Of a DNA stretch of 46,573 nucleotides, positions 1 to 10,499 are shown piece by piece; position 1 is the stretch's first letter; every line of letters begins with the position of its first letter. The notes beneath the pieces were generated by a model. That model searched no databases. It was not told where the DNA came from and was given only the letters and a program-made list of their open reading frames with translations. The DNA is from Phytophthora quininea. Lineage: Eukaryota; Oomycota; Peronosporomycetes; Peronosporales; Peronosporaceae. Position numbers and translations under genes: made by a program. The stretch lies in NCBI GenBank assembly GCA_011947345.1, contig JAAVTG010000130.1, forward strand, positions 1-46,573, written 5' to 3'.

Positions 1-482
1 AACACCGACCCCCGCCCACCGCTTACCCCGCCATTGACACCGCCGCCAGTTCCTCCTGCAACGCCGGCACCGCCACCAACGCCAGCTCCGCCGTAACCAC
101 CGACGCTGGCGCCACCAGCCAGCTCCGTCACCGTTGCCACCACCAACATCAACGCCACCATGAACCCCACCACCGATGCCACCACTAACGCCAGCTTCGC
201 CACCAACGCTAGCTCCGCCGTAACCACCGACACCGCCGCCAACACCAGCGCCGCCATGAACTCCCCGCCGATCCCGCCATACCCGCCGCCGACTCGCGCT
301 CCTGCCCCGGCCCCGTAGATACTGGCGCCACCACCGACGCCCTCGTGGACGCCGCCGTGAACAGCCCCGTAACCGCCGCCATGCAACAGGCCGAAGGTCT
401 CGGCCACCTCTTTCTCAGCGTTGGCCCCGCTTCTTAGTGCCGCGACGACCAGCCATACCGCGAGGATTCTGTTGCTGAACAT
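1..482 (-). CDS. glycine-rich secreted protein, 3' end outside window
   Basis: The reading frame starts at the ATG complementary to 480-482 and stays open to the window edge, so the C-terminus is missing. Residues 1-23 are a clear signal peptide (basic start, hydrophobic VWLVVAAL core, likely cleavage after GANA). After a short acidic stretch (EKEVAETFGLLHGG) the protein becomes Gly-rich with imperfect GGYGG / GGVGG / GGASVGG units. Between about 265 and 115 the starting frame turns into Ala/Val/Leu-rich text, while the Gly-rich pattern continues in the neighbouring frame and then returns. One missing G in the run at 263-266 explains the first switch. Secretion and Gly-richness suggest a wall or extracellular structural protein, but no enzymatic domain is visible. 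An initiator-like promoter lies at 551-566. Confidence 0.7.
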   Translation of the reverse strand, partial: MFSNRILAVWLVVAALRSGANAEKEVAETFGLLHGGGYGAVHGGVHEGVGGGASIYGAGAGARVGGGYGGIGGEFMAALVLAAVSVVTAELALVAKLALVVASVVGFMVALMLVVATVTELAGGASVGGYGGAGVGGGAGVAGGTGGGVNGGVSGGRGSV

Positions 483-550
483 GGCTGTTTTTGTTGGTTG
501 CGATGCGATGCGATGTGGTGTGGTGTGTGCCGCTTGCTCGATGGAGAGAA

Positions 551-566
551 GGTTTGGAAATGAGCT
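551..566 (-). promoter_or_regulatory. oomycete initiator-type core promoter of the Gly-rich gene
   Basis: On the minus strand the sequence reads AGCTCATTTCCAAACC, a close match to the oomycete Inr consensus (GCTCATTYYNCAWTTT-like). It lies about 70 nt before the ATG at 482, a normal 5'UTR length in oomycetes. Confidence 0.55.
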
Positions 567-636
567 GAGGTTGGGCTGGTAAATAACAATCCCAGAAGAG
601 GACACTGCCCGCTAAGTAGGGCGGTGAAGACTGTGT

Positions 637-1180
637 TCATGATTGAGCCCATGGGCCCTCCGGGGCAACGTGTCGTGTCGTGCCATGCTGCACGTTGGCA
701 AGGGCTTGATGACCAGTCGCGCTATTCGGACACGCAGGTGGTTGGGTTTTGCTGTTAGTAGATGAGCTCTCCATGCTCACAGGGCAGCTGTAGAAATCTC
801 CGCGTGGAGGGCGCATGTGACCGTCGCACCAGCCACCGGACAGCTTGATTTTTATCAGGACGTCGAACACCTGGGGGATGTAAAATATTGCGCGTAGCGA
901 AATAGGTGCTTGATCCCACTAACGATAGTAGTGGGTAGATAGAAGTTGGAGCCGTTCTCCATCGACACCAGCACGTGGGCTTCTCCTCTTCCTTGTCAGC
1001 GGCGGGGGCCTCATCCCCCACCGTCTCGAAGTCAAAGTCGTCGTTGCTGGAGTCCCCGAAGCCGTCACCGCCGTACGGGGACTCGTACACGCCTGCAGGG
1101 CCCCTCCTACATCGTAGCCCCGCGGAGCTGAACGACTCCTCCTCCTCCTTCTTCCAGTCCGCGAACAGATCCGCCGACAT
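637..1180 (-). CDS. hypothetical protein with acidic N-terminus, frame disrupted
   Basis: I do not recognise a family. Starting at ATG 1180 (MSADLFADWKKEEEE) there is an acidic region with DDFDFETVGDEAP, open without interruption. Coding-looking text then changes frame twice: near 1000, into VLVSMENGSNFYLP, and near 885 at a TTTT run, into YIPQVFDVLIKIKLSGGWCDG, ending at a stop at 637-639. Both switches have the direction of a one-base loss, like those in the certain genes of this window. The C-terminal 40 residues look less convincing. A fragment of a larger gene, or a chance run of open frames, is possible. Confidence 0.3.
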
Positions 1181-1481
1181 GTTTTTGGCAAAAAGTTCTT
1201 TCGGTACAAAGGAGCTTCTATTCGGGCCTGCGGGCGTTCGAATAGAGGCTCCACACCCGGCGAGGGCAATCATTTCCGCGCGCTCGAATTAATGGCGCGG
1301 GCGTCCGAATTGAAGGTGCGCTTTTTGAGCATACATAGTTTTAGACATTGTGTACAGCTAAATCCTAATACAAAGACGGTACCAACTGCAACAAACACCG
1401 CGACTCCGACGACACCGACACCGACAACGACGACGACTCGTGTGTTTAGCCGGGATCGTGTTCCAGTCTGGCGGGAGGCGT

Positions 1482-1985
1482 TTACAACAAGTACGACCCA
1501 ACCACGATGACCGTGGCTGCAGCAACCCCCATGGCACCCGTGACCTGGGCAGCTCCACTGTGATGCCCGCTTCCAGACGCCGACGACTCCTTCGAGCGGG
1601 TAGAGTGGCCCAAGGAGGACGAATCCTTCTTGGTCGATGCCCCCTTGGTGTCCGACGATCCCTTGGTAGCCGCAGATGAGCTGTCGGTGCCACCAGCAAT
1701 TGCTCCAGTGGAGCTGCTGCCGCCCACGGTCGAGTCAGTGGCGGCACTTCCGACAGTAATGGTAGCACCGATGTTCGAGGCAGCGGCGCCAGTTTCATGG
1801 CCCTGGTGGCCCTGGTGGCTCGCTGTGACTGCAGTGTCATGCGATCCGGTAGCAGGCGTCACGGCCGGGGCCGATGTGGTTACTGCACCAGCTCTGGTGG
1901 TGGTCTCACGTGTGGAGGCAGCCGTGTCGGCGTTGACGCTGGCGAAGGCAAGAGCGGCGATGACGAGGACCTGGAAGAACTTCAT
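1482..1985 (-). CDS. Ser/Thr/Ala-rich secreted protein with GPI-anchor-like tail
   Basis: An intact 167-residue protein. I chose the ATG at 1985 over an upstream in-frame ATG (2189) because MKFFQVLVIAALAFASVNA is a textbook signal peptide and an initiator promoter lies between the two. The mature part is almost entirely Thr, Ser, Ala and Gly (TTTRAGAVTTSAPAVTPAT, a GSHDTAVTASHQGHQGHE segment, later SSSATK/KDSSS), so it is a candidate for heavy O-glycosylation. The last ~20 residues (VTGAMGVAAATVIVVGSYLL) are hydrophobic and preceded by small residues, as expected of a GPI-attachment signal. Mucin-like GPI proteins of this build are common on oomycete surfaces. A specific function cannot be read from sequence. 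Confidence 0.82.
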   Translation of the reverse strand: MKFFQVLVIAALAFASVNADTAASTRETTTRAGAVTTSAPAVTPATGSHDTAVTASHQGHQGHETGAAASNIGATITVGSAATDSTVGGSSSTGAIAGGTDSSSAATKGSSDTKGASTKKDSSSLGHSTRSKESSASGSGHHSGAAQVTGAMGVAAATVIVVGSYLL

Positions 1986-2035
1986 TGTGGTAAAGTGGGC
2001 GGAGTTGGTGGTGGTGGAACTTGAGCACTTGGAGT

Positions 2036-2053
2036 GAAAAGGAGAATGAGGCG
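2036..2053 (-). promoter_or_regulatory. initiator-type core promoter of the GPI-anchored protein gene
   Basis: The minus strand reads CGCCTCATTCTCCTTTTC, with a TCATTCTCC Inr core about 55-60 nt upstream of the ATG at 1985. The position supports the 1985 start rather than the upstream ATG. Confidence 0.5.
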
Positions 2054-2120
2054 AGACTGGAGGCGTGGATTGGCTGAAGGGAGAGGTGGTTTTCGTGCGG
2101 CATTTGGATATGCTGGTCGG

Positions 2121-2371
2121 TTTGTCAACGCCACCCTCATGAACTCGGGCGTTGTGAGTCTTGTGCTGCCCAAGAGCGCGGCGCTTCACGTGCGTTCGGG
2201 CGACGTGCTGCAGCTGGCGGCCACTCAGGTGGTGTTGAAGGTAACCGCATCTATCTCTGGGGCGGCAAGGTGGAGCGCGTGGGCGAGTTCCTGCTGCTCT
2301 TTAAAGAAAGCAACAACATGAGCTACGTGGGTAGCAAGAACCCATCATCTTCCTCTTCCTGGTTATTGTGA
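2121..2371 (+). other. short coding-like remnant, unrecognised
   Basis: Two plus-strand frames carry protein-like text that joins if one base is missing near 2230. The first gives LHVRSGDVLQLAATQ and the second GNRIYLWGGKVERVGEFLLL followed by ESNNMSYVGSKN and a stop at 2369-2371. It has no visible start and overlaps the upstream region of the minus-strand GPI gene. It may be the 3' end of a lost gene. I do not recognise a domain. Confidence 0.2.
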
Positions 2372-3082
2372 TCATACGATAGGGATTTATTGTATAGGAC
2401 GAAGCTTTGATTGAACCAAGTCAACTGCCAAAGAAGGTTACAGCTGCATCTACAAGACATCTCTGACGATGCTTCAACAATATGACGAAATGCAAGGATC
2501 GTGGCAGTGGCAATTCCCATGGGCCAGATGCCTTGGCCGCCCTTCGAGTGAGATGCTGCAATTTCTTGCGCTGGTTGAATCCTTGGGCTCCACCGTTCTT
2601 GGCGATCGGAAGACAAACACTGCAGGCATGCTGTTGAGGTGGAGGAAGAAGTAAACTGTGGTTGATGAAGTGTATCTGGTGTGTGGCGGTTCATGGCAAA
2701 ACGGTCACGCTATATTGGCAAAGTGGACGCCTACGAGAACTGCTGCATTGAAAACGCTGTGCATGATCAGGCTGTGTGCGTGAACGTCCGATAGAGAGCC
2801 TGTCACTGAGAGCAAGTGACCAATCGTGGCGTCTGACGGAATGACCAGCGGGCAGAGGGACGAGGAGCAGCGGGAGGCAGCGCCATCGTCACCAGCAGAG
2901 GAACATATACGTCTCCATCCACATGGAGCAACCGCAGACCTTCGGAAGAGCATTCATCGACAAAGCATTCTCTATCCGCTGGCGTCGGATTTTCTGCCAC
3001 TGGGCACAGTTTTTCCTGAGACTCAGACTACCAGAAAGTTATCGTCCTCACGCTGTGTGTACCCTGGAGAACCCCAAGAAAA
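2372..3082. other. region without a supported gene
   Basis: Several overlapping open frames occur on both strands, but none has a recognisable domain, signal peptide or promoter. Some plus-strand text between about 2920 and 3080 (for example LENPKKIVIIDTQTG) could be the missing 5' exons of the cyclase that follows. I could not find splice signals that join it. Confidence 0.3.
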
Positions 3083-6000
3083 TTGTCATCATCGATACCC
3101 AGACAGGTTTCATCTTCACGCAGCTTCTACGGGGATGGGAATGGCAGTGGTGGTTACCCCAGCGATTCGTTTGGAGACAACTCAGACCGCTTCGGGACAA
3201 TAGCGGCACTCACAGGAGCTGGGAGAACCGGTGCAAACGCAAATGAAACCCCGCTGAGTACCGTCACCCTGGCACCCTGGGCAGAGATGCAAACGTTTCC
3301 GTTGCGATTTCGCGATGCTGCCCAAGAAGAAATTTTTGCAAGCATTTCAACATGTACGTGACAAACAAAGTGCGACTCGCGAGCCGCATCATGATCTTCC
3401 TCAACACAGTGATGCTGGTGGCCCAATTTGTGACGCAAAAGGAATTGCTGTACAATTACGTGTTTCTCTCTCGTGCAGTGATTATTACAGTATCGCTTTT
3501 TCCAAGCAGCAACGTTTACGAATTGGTTTCACCGGAACTTAGACCGATGGCTCCTTGCGCATTACATTCTCGTCGACATCATGCACCAGATCCCACGCTT
3601 CATGTTTTTGGTAAGATCTTTGGATGAAGAACTGGCTGCTGGAGAAATTGGCAGTGTTGGTCTCTCATTATTTGCATCACAAAAAGCGTCCGTGCAATGC
3701 ATTTGGTATTTATTCTCCTCATATTTATCGCAAGCGGCATGCGCTTCACTGTGGCGATAATATGCGGAGGCTGTCACATGGTAGTCAAGGGCTTTTTCGC
3801 GGTGGTTTTCTGTCGAGCATGCTCATGGAACGATCTTGACTACACGACGAACCTCGCTATGGCGGCATTTTGCACGCTTACAGCTTATTACAACGAACGG
3901 CATGTACGACAAGAGTATGTGGAGCGCCTAACTGTTGATGAAGAGCGCAAGCGACGTGATGACCTCCTGGAGACCATGCTTCCCGTGCACATTAAAGAAC
4001 GTCTCAAGGATAACCGCACGGATGGGTTAGCTGACACTTACGACGAGGTGTCCATCCTGTTCTGCTATGTGAGCAATTTCCAAGCGCTGTCCAAGCACGC
4101 GTCGGCTATTGAGCTGGTCCAACTAATGAACCGCATTGTATTTTGCTTTGATCGCGCCACGGATGTACATGGCGTCTACAAGGTGGAAGCTATTGCGGAG
4201 ACGTACTTATGCGCCGCGGGGGTACCCAAACGAGACCCATTCCACTGCGAGAAAGTTGCTGACATGGCGCTTACGATGATGAAAATATGTGAGACGGAGT
4301 CCTGGAACTTTAATGGCGTCGATATCCAGCTCCAGATCGGCATTCACTCTGGCCCTGTCGTCGCTGGTGTTGTTGGTAGTAAAACCTACAGCTACCATCT
4401 TTTGGTGATACGGTGAACACGTCGTCACGAGTGTGTTCGTCAGGCAGTGCCGGTAAGATCCAGCTCAGCGATCGGTCTCGGCAGCTTCTTGACCGGACTG
4501 GGGCCTTTATCATATCCGAACGAGGCACGATGGACTTGAAAGGAAAAGGGATGGTCCAGCTTTTCTGGCTTGAAGGAAATATGATGCACCGCCGCAAGTT
4601 CATCGGCTTACTGAGCTAGATATGTTCGGCAACTTCGAGACGGCGGTGGAGGATTCTATTCGCGCAAAGATCTGGAGTATAAATCGCCGCTTCATCACCA
4701 TAGCGACGAGTATCTAGGTTGCATGAACGCCATTGAAATTCGACGTTTGACGCTAGACTTCCGAAGAAAGCAAGGGAAACGCACCATACTCAGCTCACGA
4801 TTGCTGAAGCTCCCAATAAAATCATCTCGAGTTCGAGTCGCTCCGAATCGCCCAATGGTGAAGAAGAAATCATCGGTGGATACCAGTAATTTGTACAGCA
4901 TCCAAAACGTGATTGACACTGCACATGAGATGGAAGCCGCTTTTCGTATCGATCACAATCGTGACAGTATGGACCAGTTTTGTTTGTCTCTCCACATGTG
5001 TGCCACGTATGTCCTTGTTACCATCATTTACAAGGCTTACAACAACCAGGTGTACACTGGCAAAGCTCTGAGAGACGGTATTGGCTACTCATTGTACATT
5101 TCCGCAATCATTGTTCTGCTGGTGATCGTGCACCTGCTACGGCGGTATCCGCGTTTTGCTAGTCGGAAGGAGAAATGGGCAGCGAGAACCGGGTTTGTGT
5201 TCATTACTGCCATGAACTTACAGCTACTCATCGTAGACAATGTGGCAACTGTCAACGATTCGCAGCCGAGAGGGTCACAGAAGGTTACCTTCTTGGATGC
5301 AAACATGTTGTTCGCTGTAATGTTCGGGTTGGTGATGAGGCTACGCTTTCGGAACGCTGCGTTAGTCAACGCATGGGGCTTCGCGGTATTCGTGGTTTGC
5401 ACATTGTTGCGACGCCTCGAGCCGTGGTCGGCCCAGTCCGAGAGTGTTTATCTCTTGTTCGTGACGGGTTTACTGTCATCGCACTTTTCGTACAAGCGAG
5501 AGCTTGGTCTCCGCCGCGATTTTCTATTGAAATGCACACTACACCTAGAGAAGCAAAAGTGCGAAGATTTGTTGACAAATATGCTGCCATCTAAGCAGTA
5601 TGCGGAGGCATTGATGCAGCAGTCGACTATAGTCGATGAATTGGCCGAAGTAACGCTGCTTTACTCGGACATGGTGGGGTTTACACCGCTTGGTGCAAAA
5701 CTTGAGCCAGCAGCTATCTGCGTAATGCTGAACCAGATTTACTCAGCATTCGATCGCCACTTGGACGAGCTAGGAATTTACAAGATGGACACTGTTGGGG
5801 ACGCGTTTATTGTTGTGGGTGGATTACCGGGCCACAAGAGCCGAAAGAACCACGCCGCTGCAATCACTGCCTTTGCAGTAGAAATGCTTCGGGAGATTGA
5901 GCATTTTTGTGTAGAGTCAAACGTGACTCTGCAGATGCGCATCGGCATTCACACTGGCAATGTCGTAGGGGGCGTGGTTGGGATTAAGAAACCGCGTTAC

Positions 6001-6594
6001 CTCATTTGGGGCCGTCACACTGTAATCGCAAACCTCATGGAATCCCGTGGCGTGGCTGGTCGCATCCAACTATCAGAGACGACTTACGAGCACCTCCAAC
6101 ACCATCCCGAGTTCCGCATTGAAGAGCGCGTCCATCACGTCCAGATTGGTGAAAAGGATACTATCCAAGCGTGCTTCCTGGTCCCTGACCACCCTTCCGT
6201 CAAGGACGCTGTGATTTCGCAGTATTTGGAGGAAGTTCAGGTGCTGAACACGATGGAAGTCCATGCTCTGGAACAACTTCGCAGTTGTCTGCTCCCCGCT
6301 ACCAACTCGCCACTTTTCAGGCAGCTTGAGGCGTCGGGATTACCCCCAGGCGGTACTCTGAAAAGCAAGCATCGCCAACAGCAGATAAAATGTTCGCTGT
6401 TCCGATGGTCATTCAAAGCAAATCGTTTCCAAGGTTACTGCAGGACTAGTAGATACATATTTATTGGCAATGTTCTCCTCCTGATTGAATGTCGTCGTTA
6501 CCATCTTGTGTTTCGAGAGGATACAGCGAGACCACCAACGACAAAGGTATGCCTGAACGCGTGCCCGAGGTCGATAGCAACGTCGGAGGTGTAG
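3083..6594 (+). CDS. membrane class III nucleotide cyclase, two TM/cyclase units in tandem
   Basis: Two units, each with several hydrophobic segments followed by a class III cyclase domain, the topology of transmembrane adenylyl and guanylyl cyclases. Unit 1 spans about 3270-4700 and unit 2 spans 4723-6594, where 623 codons are uninterrupted. Unit 1 is broken by losses at T-runs 3333-3337, 3497-3501 (two bases), 4400-4403, near 4590 and at 4691-4692; all restore the frame when filled. A further shift fits a 44-nt intron, GTAAGA at 3611 to GCAG at 3654. Unit 2 keeps both metal-binding Asp (LLYSDMVGF; TVGDAF). Unit 1 lacks them (LFCYVSNF; AIAETYL) but keeps the Asn/Arg pair (TVNTSSR) and a Glu at the base-selecting position (YKVEAIAE), as in guanylyl cyclases. 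The two halves therefore complement each other in one active site. The 5' end is not resolved: no ATG is seen at 3083. The last ~80 residues show no domain and may include intron sequence. Confidence 0.8.
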
Positions 6595-7159
6595 TGCCTC
6601 GGGGTTATTTGTTCCCTGCAGGAAATGTGGAAGCCGCTGCTCGGGCGACACAGTCAAATTCAGCGCCGGTGCACGGCGCGCAAGCGGGTTCTCTCGCCGC
6701 TGGCGCTGCTCCACTTGCTCAATCCACGTCGAAGCTCGTGCTTTTCGGAATGAGAATTGCGTCGCTGATGGCTTCTCTGACGTGAGTTTCCACTCGCCGG
6801 CGCTATCCATCGATCGTGAGTCTGGGCGTCCACCCCATTGCGCGAGTCGATCCGGCATGGGAAATTCCTACCATCCAAGGAGGTTAATAATTGAATCTCA
6901 ATTGAAAACATCGCGTCACTTACGCCTCCAATTTGTGCCGGTGGCGGGGCTGTCAACACTCCTCTGGGCTTTTTGTCACGTCGTACGATCCCGGACCAAC
7001 ACACTCGGGCGTAGGATCTTTCTGGAAAATGAAGCACCTCGTGATCAGCAACTATTTCTCCTCTAAAGCCACATCAACGTACGCTGCCGAAGCGCTTGGT
7101 CGTGCTGCACAGACTAGTGCCTCGCAAGGACCCTAACATTTGATTTCATCGGTTAGTAA
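6595..7159. other. intergenic, nothing recognised
   Basis: Only short or low-complexity open frames occur on either strand. One plus frame runs on from the cyclase (VDSNVGGVVPRGYLFPAG...) and could be an out-of-frame extension of its C-terminus, but no motif supports it. The rest is presumably the cyclase 3' flank and the 3' flank of the minus-strand gene at 7160. Confidence 0.3.
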
Positions 7160-7552
7160 TCACCGCGAAAAAATCTCCACCATTGCTGCCGTACGATGCG
7201 CTTCGTAGCCTAGAGTGTTGCGGCTGGAGCTGTACAGCTGGTCGGCGCTAGTGCATTCGTTGCGGAAGGCGGTGCCTGGCTTCACCGCCGTCCTGGGCAG
7301 TCGCTTGTCGATAGTTCGGCCCTGGCTTGTCCACATACGTCTCGATTCCCGAGCGTAGTGCGTATGGTCCGGCAGCCTCCCGCCCTTCTTGAGGGACGTG
7401 TTGCTGCGTGGGTCGTAGAAGAAGGACTCGCGGAAGGGCGGGTACTCTGCCTGACTATAGCCCAGACTGCGTCTCTGAGCCAGGGTCATGCGCGGCGCCA
7501 GGATCGCAGGGCCATCGCGGGTGGTGGGCGCCACGGGAGCTCCTCGATGCAT
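7160..7552 (-). CDS. small conserved-looking protein of unknown function
   Basis: A complete 130-residue frame from ATG 7552 to a stop at 7160-7162. The protein is basic, rich in Arg, Ser, Thr and Tyr, and has no signal peptide or membrane segment. It holds aromatic/proline patches (QAEYPPFRESFFYDPRS, GRLPDHTHYARESRRMW, SRNTLGYEAH). This texture resembles short filament-like proteins bound to microtubules in flagella, and it lies codirectionally 0.4 kb downstream of beta-tubulin, but that is inference only. I do not recognise a family. Composition and codon use look coding, unlike the overlapping frames. Confidence 0.5.
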   Translation of the reverse strand: MHRGAPVAPTTRDGPAILAPRMTLAQRRSLGYSQAEYPPFRESFFYDPRSNTSLKKGGRLPDHTHYARESRRMWTSQGRTIDKRLPRTAVKPGTAFRNECTSADQLYSSSRNTLGYEAHRTAAMVEIFSR

Positions 7553-7973
7553 GCTCTTGAGTTGAGGACTGGGTCAGGTCGCAATTGACAACTTCAACTT
7601 TGACGAAAATAGATCAGCCAATCAGCGAAAATGACTTCTATTTTCTGCCAATCAAAACGCTGAAGCCATTTTCCCGCTTGGCTGACGTGGCAAGATTACC
7701 GCATGGCACACTTCAACTCGTTGCACTTTCACGTTTGAAGGCAAGTTCAAGAAATGGATGAACGACACGCGGCAAAACCAACAAACAAACGGTGCACACA
7801 AAATTATGAAAGCTAAGCAGGTAATAAGATCTCTGTTCTGTAGAAGCCGAGCCACTAACCTCTCCACTAGAGTGTCGATAGCTAAACTACTCGCATCAGC
7901 AACGCGTCGCGCGATGGGGTTGGTTTGCCCGCAACCACGGAAGACGAAATAGGCCGCTACAATTGCGCCACGT
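7553..7973. other. intergenic between beta-tubulin 3' end and the small gene
   Basis: AT-richer than its surroundings, with no supported open frame. It should hold the 3'UTR of beta-tubulin and the promoter of the minus-strand gene at 7160-7552. No clear initiator was found. Confidence 0.4.
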
Positions 7974-9451
<1,478 letters not shown>

Positions 9452-9520
9452 CTGTTTGCTGCTGTACGGTCGACGAGGTGCTCCTGCGGCGGCTCTTGGC
9501 TGGCTGCGCGGGCTCTAAGG

Positions 9521-9540
9521 ACTTTTGGCGAATGAAACTT
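9521..9540 (-). promoter_or_regulatory. TUBB: initiator-type core promoter of beta-tubulin
   Basis: The minus strand reads AAGTTTCATTCGCCAAAAGT, matching the oomycete Inr (TCATTYNCA). It sits about 80 nt upstream of the 5'UTR intron, so the 208-nt distance to the ATG becomes a short leader after splicing. Confidence 0.6.
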
Positions 9541-10477
9541 TCTTGCTCGAGGCGCCGCCACGGAGTTTCGCGATGCTCGAAGGGACAGGCCAGAAATAGC
9601 GGGGGCCGTAAATTACGCGCTCCGCTTCCCGCGCGAACATACAAGCGGCAAGACCAACGGACAGAAACGCTGCGATCAGACCGTGCGAAGGAAAAGCCGT
9701 CGAAATCTGAAACCGCTGCAGCCGTGTGATTGGCTGCGCTGGACGGGCAGGACGGATGGCGTGGCGCAAAGCCGGTCGCTCATACTGGCCTCGAGGAGGG
9801 GTGTCTGCTCGCGGCCCTTTTATTTTGAACGTTTGAATACATTACGCCGAATCTTGGTATTTTTCGAAAGCCGTTTCCATTTGAAAAAGCGCGCGTAACG
9901 GCCGCCGCATCCAACAGGAAGGAAGCTGGGCGCTGCCAGCACTACTCTTGCAGCGCCCGCGTCATGAGCGCGGCGGCGTGTGCACTGCGTCGAGCGAGCG
10001 TGAAGCAGGCCGACCGTCGGCCGCGGATGGGGACGACAAGACCCTATACTGCTGGCCGTTGATTCAGTTGACGCTGCTATTTCGGTTCCTGGCGCAGACT
10101 ATGCGATGGAGCAGCGAGAAGCAGCGCTGGCACGTGATGAAGTCCTCTCTGGCGGTGCTCTCACCGTCATTCGTCCGAGCGCAGAGACGAATGCTGGTAG
10201 TACTGTATAGCGCGACGTCGAGTCGATGATCGCAATGCTTTGCACCGCAAAAGTTGCCGGCAGGTGGAGTGGATCTGTGTGGCACAGTCACGGCAGACTG
10301 GGGGCCTGCGCGATCGCTTGCAGTGGAACAGCACTTTCAATCAAACATCCTTGGACCACGGGCATTGCTTCCGCAAGCGCTGTTGCCGCTCTTTTCGGTG
10401 GCTTTCTCGCGTCAAAGTGAAGCCATCTTGAATGCCCGCCCTTGATTGGCTGAAAGTCACGCCGTTTCTTCGTTGCC
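9541..10477. other. shared upstream region between divergent beta-tubulin and AIM24-family genes
   Basis: About 0.94 kb between two divergent transcription starts. Open frames present here overlap on both strands without domains and are not supported. The region presumably holds upstream control elements of both genes. Confidence 0.45.
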
Positions 10478-10493
10478 CATCATTCGCCAGATT
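10478..10493 (+). promoter_or_regulatory. initiator-type core promoter of the AIM24-family gene
   Basis: The sequence CATCATTCGCCAGATT matches the oomycete Inr and lies only about 10-20 nt before the ATG at 10500, supporting that start. Confidence 0.6.
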
Positions 10494-10499
10494 GTCGAG

